From Acidobacteriaceae bacterium (GTDB lineage Bacteria; Acidobacteriota; Terriglobia; Terriglobales; Acidobacteriaceae), in assembly GCA_030039895.1 (NCBI GenBank), contig JASHUR010000345.1, positions 1 to 6,924 of the forward strand: a stretch of 6,924 bases of DNA, in the 5' to 3' direction. The notes beneath the pieces are model-generated. The model was not told the DNA's origin, did not search any database, and saw only the letters and a program-made list of their open reading frames with translations. Of this stretch, positions 1-6,346 are shown in pieces. Numbering within the stretch: position 1 is the stretch's first letter; each line of letters opens with the position of its first letter. Made by a program: the position numbers and the translations under genes.

Positions 1-849
<849 letters not shown>

Positions 850-962
850 ATGTTTCAGGAATCGGCAGAGGGATGGTTTGAAAATTGCGCATGTGCAGCC
901 GCATCCGCGTGCGGGGTGAATTCATCAAAATCCAAACGCGGAAACGATAAACTAAGGGCTGC
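850..962. other. Intergenic region between aldolase and kinase genes
   Basis: This 113-bp gap contains no recognisable gene. It holds a small CCGCA/TGCGG dyad (899-903 with 910-914) without a following T-run, so it is not a convincing terminator. An AAGGG Shine-Dalgarno-like element at 954-958 sits four bases before the kinase ATG. No well-spaced -35/-10 pair was found. Whether the kinase has its own promoter or is read through from the aldolase is undecided. Confidence 0.4.
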
Positions 963-3398
963 ATGAAGCATCGCACAATCAAGCATTACGAGCTGGTCCG
1001 GAAGCTGGGAGCGGGCGGCAGCGGGGTGGTGTACTACGCCAATGACACGCTGCTGATGCGCCCGGTGGTGCTCAAGGTGCTCAGGCGCGGAACCCTTTCG
1101 GCCGAGCAGATGCGGAGCACCGTGCTGCGCGAAGCGCGCATGGCGTCGGCCATCGAGCACCCCAACGTCTGCGCCATCTATGAGGTTGGCGAAGAAGGCG
1201 AAGAGGCATATATCGTAATGCAGTATGTGCCGGGGCAGTCGCTCGATAAGCTGATTGCCCGGGGCCCATCAAGCCTGCAATTGGTGCTCTCGGTCGGCAT
1301 TCAGATTGCGGATGGTCTGAGCGCGGCGCACTCACTGGGCATCTTCCACCGCGACCTGAAGCCGGCAAACGTAATGCTGACGGACGGTGGCTTGGTTAAG
1401 ATTCTCGACTTCGGCTTGGCGCGGCGGCTGAATCCAGAGGACGCCGAGTTCGACCCGGCCAAATCGTCTCCACGCAAAACAGACGCCAAGCCGGCCGTGT
1501 ACACGGCGCGCGGCGGTACCATTGCCTACATGGCCCCGGAGCAGTTCGTTACCGGGCAGAGCAGCGTGCAGAGTGATCTATGGGCGCTGGGAGTCATTCT
1601 GTATGAACTGGTCTGCGGGCGGCATCCCTTTGCGCGCCCTGATGCGGAAGAGTTCCAGAGCATCCGCGCCATCCAGTTCATCGATCCGGCGCCGCTGGAG
1701 ACTTCGCCCGAGCTGAACTCGGTGATTTTTCGCCTGCTGCACAAGATCCCTGCTGAGCGCTACGCGAGCGCTGCGGATGTGCGCGAGGCGCTTAAGACCA
1801 TCATGAAGGCGCTGCATATCGAGACGGGCATTGTGCCCGGCGACGCCGGCGCGAAGCTGCCTCCTTCGACCGCCGAGACAGAAAAGCGCAACGCCGGACT
1901 GCTCTCCATGCTGGCCGAGCGATTTCGTGAGTCGGAACCGAAAGAGAAGCAGAACGCGCTGCTGGTGCTGCCTTTCCAGAACCTCGGTGCATCGGAGACG
2001 ACACCGCTCTATGGCTTTGCGCTGGCCGAGGCCCTGGCCGCACGCATAGCGCGCATGACCTCGTTGGTCGTGCGACCCACCAGTGCGCTGATGAATATGT
2101 CCACCGCGCAGATGGACCCGCTGGCCATCGGACATAAGTTGATGGTGGAGTGGGTGCTCACGGGCAGCTTTATGCGCTCCGATGCCGGCTTTGACCTGAA
2201 CTGGCAATTGCTGAACGTACCCGGCGAGAGCGTGCGCGCTGGCGGGGCGATCAGCGTGCCGTCATTTGATCTGATCGCGGTGCAGACCGAGATATGCAAC
2301 GAGGTATTTGCTTCGCTGCAGGGCGTGGGACAGTTGCATCCGCGGAACGACCGCGGCAGCGCACGCAGCGAGCCGCTGGCGGAAGACTTGTCTGAGGAGT
2401 ACTTGCAGGCGCGAGCGGTGCTCTCGGCCTTTATGCAGCGTACCGGCAGCCGCATTGATCTGGACCACGCGCTGCAATTGTTTGAAAACGTAGTGGAGCG
2501 CGAGGGCGAATTCGCTCCGGCATGGACCGGGTTGGGAATTACGCATCTGCAATACGTGCGGCACGGCTTTGGCGGACGCATGCACGTGATGACGGCGCGG
2601 CGCGCCTTCGACCGCGCGCTGGAACTTGATCCCGGCTCAGTGGAGGCGAACCTCTACCGCGTCTACATGCTGCTCTCTCGCGGCGAAAAGGAGAGCGCGC
2701 GGCACGGCATTGAAAACCTGCTCAGTACTGCGTCGAATGACTGGAACGTCCACATGGTGGCCGGCATCACGCTGCGGGCGGACGGCATGTACGAGGAGGC
2801 GCTCGACCAGTTCAACCGCTCGCTCAGCCTCAACCCGTCCAACGCGCCTATGATCTACAACCATCGCGCGCGCGTGTACCAGTACCAGAACCAGCTTGAG
2901 CTGGCAGACGACGAGCTGACCAAGGGCCTTACGCTGGAGCCGCGCCACCCTCTGCTGCGCACGTCGGTCGCGTACCAGCGCATGCGTCAGGGAGACCTGC
3001 ATGACGCGATTCGCCTGCTGGAGGAGGTCATCCGCGACGACGCCAGCATGAAGATTGCCTATCCCACGCTGGCCATGTGCTACTCGCAGATCGGAGACCG
3101 CCAGCGCGCGGCGTCGCTGATTGACGAAGATTCGATGGCTGCGGCCGAGGCAGACAGCGAAATGGCATACCGGCTGGCGACCTATTTTGCGGTGGACGGC
3201 GATGAGAGCGAGGCGCTGCACTGGCTGCGCCGCGCCATTTATCTGGGCAACGAGAACTATCCGTGGTTCTCCATCAATCCGGCGTGGAGCCGCGTGCACG
3301 GTCACGGCGACTTCGAACGCATCCTCGAAGATCTGAAGAAGAGCTTCCGCCGCAATCAGAGGAACTGGAAGCGGCTTCTGGCGACGATCAAGAACTAG
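963..3398 (+). CDS. Soluble Hanks-type Ser/Thr protein kinase with TolB-like and TPR domains
   Basis: This 811-residue protein has a complete kinase domain at about 9-280. The glycine loop GAGGSG is at 16-21, the ATP-anchoring Lys is K38 in VLKVL, and the alpha-C Glu is E57. The hinge follows M86, and the catalytic loop HRDLKPAN (129-136) contains D131, K133 and N136. DFG is at 149-151, GTIAYMAPE at 185-193, D205 lies in helix F and R266 near the end. All residues needed for phosphotransfer are present, and it is an RD-type kinase. Residues 331-460 (ALLVLPFQNLG onward, then VEWVLTGSF) resemble the TolB-N/FlgO-like domain seen in CadC-type regulators and adenylate cyclases. From about 480 to 765 there are TPR-like helical repeats such as YEEALDQFNRSLSLNPSN (610-627). 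The C-terminal 20 residues are Lys/Arg-rich. No hydrophobic segment separates the kinase from the rest, so it is predicted cytosolic. The ATG is preceded by AAGGG (954-958). The substrate is unknown; the TPRs probably bind a partner protein. Confidence 0.93.
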   Translation: MKHRTIKHYELVRKLGAGGSGVVYYANDTLLMRPVVLKVLRRGTLSAEQMRSTVLREARMASAIEHPNVCAIYEVGEEGEEAYIVMQYVPGQSLDKLIARGPSSLQLVLSVGIQIADGLSAAHSLGIFHRDLKPANVMLTDGGLVKILDFGLARRLNPEDAEFDPAKSSPRKTDAKPAVYTARGGTIAYMAPEQFVTGQSSVQSDLWALGVILYELVCGRHPFARPDAEEFQSIRAIQFIDPAPLETSPELNSVIFRLLHKIPAERYASAADVREALKTIMKALHIETGIVPGDAGAKLPPSTAETEKRNAGLLSMLAERFRESEPKEKQNALLVLPFQNLGASETTPLYGFALAEALAARIARMTSLVVRPTSALMNMSTAQMDPLAIGHKLMVEWVLTGSFMRSDAGFDLNWQLLNVPGESVRAGGAISVPSFDLIAVQTEICNEVFASLQGVGQLHPRNDRGSARSEPLAEDLSEEYLQARAVLSAFMQRTGSRIDLDHALQLFENVVEREGEFAPAWTGLGITHLQYVRHGFGGRMHVMTARRAFDRALELDPGSVEANLYRVYMLLSRGEKESARHGIENLLSTASNDWNVHMVAGITLRADGMYEEALDQFNRSLSLNPSNAPMIYNHRARVYQYQNQLELADDELTKGLTLEPRHPLLRTSVAYQRMRQGDLHDAIRLLEEVIRDDASMKIAYPTLAMCYSQIGDRQRAASLIDEDSMAAAEADSEMAYRLATYFAVDGDESEALHWLRRAIYLGNENYPWFSINPAWSRVHGHGDFERILEDLKKSFRRNQRNWKRLLATIKN

Positions 3399-3457
3399 GA
3401 CGCAGCAAATCGATCTGCCGGATGGCATTGCTGTGCCAGCGCCCGCTTGCAGCTCGC

Positions 3458-3916
3458 TCACGCGTGCTGTTGCAGCTCTTCGACCGACACGTCCTTGATG
3501 TGCGTGCCGAGATACCATTTAAATCCGAAGGGGTCGACCACGCCGGCCATACGGTCGCCGTAGAACTGGTCCGCAGGCTCACGGTCGCTGGTAGCTCCCG
3601 CGGCCAGGGCCTGCTTGTAAACGGCGTCACAGTCGGTCACATAAACCATCAGGCTGACAGGTGATCCGCCGTAGTGCTTCGGGCTGTATGCGCCGATCTC
3701 CGGGTGCTCGTCGGCCATCATCACGCAGGAGTCGCCGATTTCGATCTCTGCATGGCCGATGCGTCCATCGCGCTCCATCCGCAGGCGCTCCTTCGCACCG
3801 AATGCCTTCTTATAGAAGTCAATCGCAGCGGCGGCGTTGTCGATGATGAGATAGGGCTGTATGGAGTGGTATCCGTCGGGAATGAGTTTTACTTGAGGCG
3901 TGGAATTGTTGGGCAT
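3458..3916 (-). CDS. VOC-superfamily (PhnB/glyoxalase-like) protein
   Basis: This 152-residue cytoplasmic protein has the vicinal-oxygen-chelate fold in two beta-alpha-beta-beta-beta modules, at roughly 15-70 and 85-140. Family landmarks are IPDGYHSIQPYL (12-23), AIDFYKKAFGA (31-41), GRIGHAEIEIGD (51-62), GGSPVSLMVYV (83-93), DQFYGDR (116-122) and DPFGFKW (128-134). The usual DPFGH histidine is Phe132 here, which may affect metal binding. The ATG at 3916 is supported by AAGGAG (3924-3929) seven bases upstream. It lies 68 bp downstream of the AraC-family gene on the same strand and converges on the kinase gene, ending 59 bp from it. Members of this subfamily are often annotated as glyoxalase/bleomycin-resistance or PhnB-like without a proven reaction. 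The fold is confident; the substrate is unknown. Confidence 0.9.
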   Translation of the reverse strand: MPNNSTPQVKLIPDGYHSIQPYLIIDNAAAAIDFYKKAFGAKERLRMERDGRIGHAEIEIGDSCVMMADEHPEIGAYSPKHYGGSPVSLMVYVTDCDAVYKQALAAGATSDREPADQFYGDRMAGVVDPFGFKWYLGTHIKDVSVEELQQHA

Positions 3917-3984
3917 GGTGTCGCTCCTTGGAGTCCAGTTTCACTCTGTGGGCGCTGTGTGGATTGTAAAAATCTGACCATCGT
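3917..3984 (-). promoter_or_regulatory. AraC-VOC gene gap with possible -10 and Shine-Dalgarno sequence
   Basis: On the - strand this 68-base gap holds a TACAAT hexamer (complement of 3963-3968, five of six matches to TATAAT) about 47 bases before the VOC ATG, and AAGGAG (complement of 3924-3929). No good -35 lies 16-18 bases further upstream, so an own promoter is possible but weak. Activation by the upstream AraC-family protein, or simple co-transcription, would also fit. Confidence 0.3.
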
Positions 3985-4821
3985 TCAGTTGAGCGGGACG
4001 TGGTTCATGTGCCGGTTCTTGTCCGGTCTTCCGAACACGCTTTCGGTGTATCCAGTGGGCGTGAAGCCGGAGAAGTTTTCAAAGTCGTGGATGAAGTGGG
4101 CCTGATCGTAGTAGCCGCAGTCGAGCGCGATCCTTGTCCACTCAAATGCGCGCGAAGCATGAATGCTGCTGAGAACGCGCTGGAAGCGGCGCACGCGGCA
4201 GAAGGCCTTTGGAGCGAGTCCGGTCTGCTCCTGGAAAAGCTGCGAAAACCTGCGGTGGCTAAGCCCAATCGCGTTCAGTACGGAGGCCACGCTCGTTCTA
4301 TGTGGATTTGCGGTAAAGCGCCGCGCGGCAAAGGCGACAGCGGGATGCATCTCCAGCGGGCGGACCAGGTGCCGCGTGAGTTCCTCCTCGGCAACGGCGA
4401 ACATGGCGGGAATACTGCCGGCCTCAAGCAGCCGTGTCCGCATGGTATCGGCTGTATTTCGCCACAGGTCGTCGAGTGGAACATCGCAGTTCACGACTTC
4501 GGACGCGGGCATGCGAAAGAACGGAAAGGAGCCTCCGGCGCGGAACTGGATTCCGAAGACGCATTCCTGCTGAAGCGTGTCAATGACAAACGGCTCTGAA
4601 CGGGCGCCGGCGAGCACGGCGATACCGTAGGTCTCGTATCGGTTCAGGTTCTTCCAGTCATAGATGCGTATAGGGTCATCGCGAAGGTTGAAGATGACAC
4701 TGCTTTCCCCCGTCGGCATCAGCCGCTCTTTGGCGTGGCCCGTCGGCGCACCTTCCCAGTACCAGAAACACTGGATGAACTGTGACAGCGGCCCGGACGG
4801 TGTGTGAAGGCAGTTGGTCAT
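3985..4821 (-). CDS. AraC-family transcriptional regulator
   Basis: This 278-residue cytoplasmic DNA-binding protein has an N-terminal region (about 1-150; RLMPTGESSVIFNL at 33-46, FGIQFRAGGSFPFF at 89-102) resembling the DUF6597-type sensor half of many AraC-family regulators. The C-terminal AraC-type double helix-turn-helix is at about 160-262. The first HTH spans about 177-217 (SVASVLNAIGLSHRRFSQLF). The second contains IALDCGYYDQAHFIHDFENFSG (231-252), the characteristic AraC signature. The ATG at 4821 keeps the conserved TPSGPLSQFIQCFWYWE start of the domain, yet it has no Shine-Dalgarno sequence. A terminator belonging to the upstream gene ends only about 46 bases away. The VOC gene follows on the same strand after 68 bp and is the natural candidate target. 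The effector is unknown, since N-terminal domains of this group are poorly characterised. Confidence 0.92.
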   Translation of the reverse strand: MTNCLHTPSGPLSQFIQCFWYWEGAPTGHAKERLMPTGESSVIFNLRDDPIRIYDWKNLNRYETYGIAVLAGARSEPFVIDTLQQECVFGIQFRAGGSFPFFRMPASEVVNCDVPLDDLWRNTADTMRTRLLEAGSIPAMFAVAEEELTRHLVRPLEMHPAVAFAARRFTANPHRTSVASVLNAIGLSHRRFSQLFQEQTGLAPKAFCRVRRFQRVLSSIHASRAFEWTRIALDCGYYDQAHFIHDFENFSGFTPTGYTESVFGRPDKNRHMNHVPLN

Positions 4822-4825
4822 CGCA

Positions 4826-4861
4826 CGCAGCTATTGTAATCAGCGCGGCAATGGATTGTGC
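4826..4861 (-). promoter_or_regulatory. Possible compact promoter of the AraC-family gene
   Basis: On the - strand, TTACAAT (TACAAT is the complement of 4833-4838) makes a fair -10 element. The stretch 16-17 bases further upstream (complement of about 4855-4861, CACAAT/GCACAA) is a poor -35. The upstream terminator ends at 4868, so any private promoter of this gene must lie here. Transcription would start near 4826, about five bases before the ATG, giving an almost leaderless message. That agrees with the lack of a Shine-Dalgarno sequence. Confidence 0.35.
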
Positions 4862-4867
4862 AGGCGG

Positions 4868-4897
4868 AAAAATGGGAGCGTCCGAAGACGCTCCCAT
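4868..4897 (-). terminator. Intrinsic terminator with UUCG tetraloop
   Basis: Arms 4872-4882 and 4887-4897 form a perfect 11-bp stem. Read on the - strand, the loop is TTCG closed by C-G, the very stable UUCG tetraloop. The stem is followed by a run of T (complement of 4868-4872, the last T shared with the stem base). It begins 23 bases after the stop codon of the exported VirB10-like protein gene and should end that transcript before the AraC-family gene. On the + strand the loop is CGAA and no T-run follows, so it is directional. Confidence 0.9.
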
Positions 4898-4920
4898 CGG
4901 TTTCCCTGGGGGAGGGAACG

Positions 4921-5913
4921 TTAATTTTGTGTAGGTGTCAGCTCCAACGGCTCTGTCAGACTGAAGACAATCTCAGACCCGGCGGGAACCGAAGCTGCCG
5001 TGGGATGCTGCGTAAGCAGGTGCGTTGTCACCAGGCCTGCGCCGATCAGCGATCCGGCCAGCGCGCCTGCGGGGCCGGCCAACTCCGCACCGACCATGGC
5101 TCCGGTGCCTACGCCCACGCCGTACTCCAGCGACTTCTTCACAACGTGGCCGTTGGGTTGAATGCCTCCTTCGTTCCCGGTCTGTGTTCCCGGAGCTTCA
5201 GAGTCGATGACTTGAGCGTAGAGATGATACGCGGTGCCGTCGGGCAGGATCACCGTTTCCGGGCGAAGGCGCAGCGTCGCCGCCGGGCCAAAGTGGTGAC
5301 CCTGCGTAACCTCAGTGACGCGACCGCGCAGCACGGAACCAGCGGGGATGATGACGCTGCCGCCGTTCAGCACATCCACCATCACCCGGCCCTGGAAGGG
5401 CGTCTCAGCCGTGGTGTAGTTGCTGGAAAGCGCATTGTCGAGGCGTACGCGAATCTCAGTGCCTTCCGGCAGGGCGTAGGCCGAGCCCGGAACGCTGGTG
5501 ACGATATCGTTGTTCGCGTTGTAGCCAGGACGCTTCTGCAGCGTGGGCGTTTCTCCGGGATACTCCTGCTCGGCCTGCTGCGGCGTCACCGGCACAGTTA
5601 CGATTCCGTAGTCTGTGTTGTCGTAGCGCGAATCACGAGTTGCCGAGCTGGCTCTGGGCGCTGAGTACGCGGGCGCAGAGGTCCGCGCAGGCGGTGGCGG
5701 AGCTGAAACCTCGGGCGAGGGTTTGGTTTGCACCGCAGGAGGGGGCGTGTACTGCGGCTCGGGCGTAATAACGATCGTGCTGTCCGGCGGCGGATGCGAG
5801 ACGCCTTCATACTGGCTGTTGTTGTCCTGCTGCTGTTGCGCAAAGGCAACCGGCGCTGCGATCACCGCAAGACCGAGGCATGCAACTGCCCATCGTGTGC
5901 CGTTGAGTTTCAT
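4921..5913 (-). CDS. Exported VirB10/TrbI-like protein with proline-rich linker and glycine zipper
   Basis: This 330-residue protein is predicted to be exported. Residues 1-25 form a signal peptide: positive start, hydrophobic core (AVACLGLAVIAAPV), and an AFA signal peptidase I site before QQQQ. Residues 26 to about 130 are low-complexity and rich in Pro, Ser and Gln, like a periplasm-spanning linker. Residues 147-235 (LPEGTEIRVRLDNAL, then SVIIPAGSVLRGRV at 186-199) look like the beta-rich core of VirB10/TrbI proteins. A Gly/Ala-rich zipper-like stretch (about 265-295, GVGVGTGAMVG..AGSLIGAG) and a last strand (PAGSEIVFSLTEPLEL, 310-325) follow. The start at 5913 is chosen because the signal peptide begins there and GGAG precedes it; an ATG at 6000 would bury the signal under 29 extra residues. 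No other type IV secretion genes are near, so an envelope role outside conjugation is more likely. Function is unknown. Confidence 0.82.
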   Translation of the reverse strand: MKLNGTRWAVACLGLAVIAAPVAFAQQQQDNNSQYEGVSHPPPDSTIVITPEPQYTPPPAVQTKPSPEVSAPPPPARTSAPAYSAPRASSATRDSRYDNTDYGIVTVPVTPQQAEQEYPGETPTLQKRPGYNANNDIVTSVPGSAYALPEGTEIRVRLDNALSSNYTTAETPFQGRVMVDVLNGGSVIIPAGSVLRGRVTEVTQGHHFGPAATLRLRPETVILPDGTAYHLYAQVIDSEAPGTQTGNEGGIQPNGHVVKKSLEYGVGVGTGAMVGAELAGPAGALAGSLIGAGLVTTHLLTQHPTAASVPAGSEIVFSLTEPLELTPTQN

Positions 5914-5918
5914 ACCAG

Positions 5919-5922
5919 CTCC
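5919..5922 (-). promoter_or_regulatory. Shine-Dalgarno sequence deciding the start of the exported protein
   Basis: GGAG on the - strand sits five bases before the ATG at 5911-5913. Together with the signal peptide that begins at this ATG, it fixes the start here rather than at the in-frame ATG 87 bases upstream (5998-6000). Confidence 0.7.
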
Positions 5923-6014
5923 ATTAAAACTTCGCCACAAGCGGGGGATTGCTACGTTCGCTGCCTGGGCATATGTCTTTATCGTATTGCAAACCCGCAA
6001 TCATTAGACGCGTT

Positions 6015-6053
6015 GCGTACGCGAATGCACCTATGGTGCGAACCACGGCGGTT
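6015..6053. repeat. Cluster of three short dyads
   Basis: Three small symmetric elements lie almost end to end: GCGTACGC (6015-6022, perfect palindrome), GCACC-TAT-GGTGC (6027-6039, perfect 5-bp arms), and AACCACGGCGGTT (6041-6053, imperfect). They lie 102-140 bases upstream of the exported protein's ATG, where operators would be expected. They may be regulator sites or chance, and nothing ties them to a known protein. Confidence 0.35.
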
Positions 6054-6093
6054 ACGGCATTTTCAGAAGGGATGCGGCCATTTTGGCATCGTG

Positions 6094-6129
6094 CAAGGTC
6101 AACGCTCCCTGCTGGTTGCGTTGACTTTG
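6094..6129. repeat. 12-bp inverted repeat upstream of eno
   Basis: The left arm CAAGGTCAACGC (6094-6105) and right arm GCGTTGACTTTG (6118-6129) are complementary at 11 of 12 positions. The inner 8 bp (GTCAACGC/GCGTTGAC) are perfect and the loop is 12 bases. The one mismatch becomes a G-U pair in + strand RNA. Half-site centres are 20 bp apart, close to two helical turns, which suits a dimeric regulator. There is no T-run after either side, so it is not an intrinsic terminator. Confidence 0.5.
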
Positions 6130-6336
6130 AACCCGCGGCTCCAGGCGCGGTGTTCCAAAAATGCGGTTACCTGGAAGCTGTTAAAATCAGCATTGAACCC
6201 TGCAAATTCCATGAAAGGCGCGTGTAATACCCCTAAAGATGGCGAGTTTCATCGACACAATCAGCGGAATTGCCGGTGAACCCATCCTCGTCGACCGCCG
6301 CCCAAAACTTAAAGACCGCTTACAGCACCAGATTTC

Positions 6337-6342
6337 AAGGAG
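6337..6342 (+). promoter_or_regulatory. Shine-Dalgarno sequence of eno
   Basis: AAGGAG is followed by TGAC and then the ATG at 6347. It is a strong ribosome binding site and the main reason for starting enolase at 6347 rather than at the in-frame ATG at 6239, which has no such element. Confidence 0.85.
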
Positions 6343-6346
6343 TGAC

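Larger units (their letters stand above)
5914..6346. other. Divergent intergenic region between exported protein and eno genes
   Basis: This 433-bp region separates two divergently transcribed genes and must contain their promoters unless transcripts enter from elsewhere. No gene is convincing here apart from a possible upstream extension of the enolase frame (6239-6346). It contains a 12-bp imperfect dyad (6094-6129) and a cluster of short dyads (6015-6053). TAAAAT at 6182-6187 is a fair -10 match on the + strand but lacks a correctly placed -35, so no promoter is called with confidence. Confidence 0.6.

Noticed and set aside
923..951. Sigma-28-like or sigma-70-like promoter before the kinase around ACGATAAA
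   Set aside because: The -10-like part is suggestive, but no matching -35 lies at the right spacing for either class.
1578..2207. 209-codon - strand frame opposite the kinase
   Set aside because: It is a shadow of the kinase and TolB-like coding region with no recognisable motif.
3423..3438. TGGCA/TGCCA hairpin between the convergent kinase and VOC genes as a terminator
   Set aside because: The stem is only 5 bp with a 6-base loop and no T-run on either strand.
2637..3518. 293-codon open frame on the - strand opposite the kinase
   Set aside because: It lies opposite the TPR part of a clearly coding gene and shows no recognisable domain. Long antisense frames are common in GC-rich codon use.
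4858..5664. 268-codon open frame on the + strand opposite the exported protein gene
   Set aside because: It is antisense to a gene with a signal peptide and beta-core motifs, it starts inside the terminator region, and no family is recognisable.
5914..6000. N-terminal extension of the exported protein from the ATG at 5998-6000
   Set aside because: It would place 29 residues before a clear signal peptide, while the ATG at 5913 has a Shine-Dalgarno sequence.
6121..6150. TTGACT at 6121-6126 as the -35 of eno
   Set aside because: The bases 16-18 positions downstream are GC-rich with no -10 match, and the hexamer is part of the inverted repeat.
5728..6279. 183-codon + strand frame running from the exported protein gene into the intergenic region
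   Set aside because: The first third is antisense to the signal peptide and linker. The remainder is Arg/Cys/His-rich with no domain, and there is no convincing ribosome binding site.
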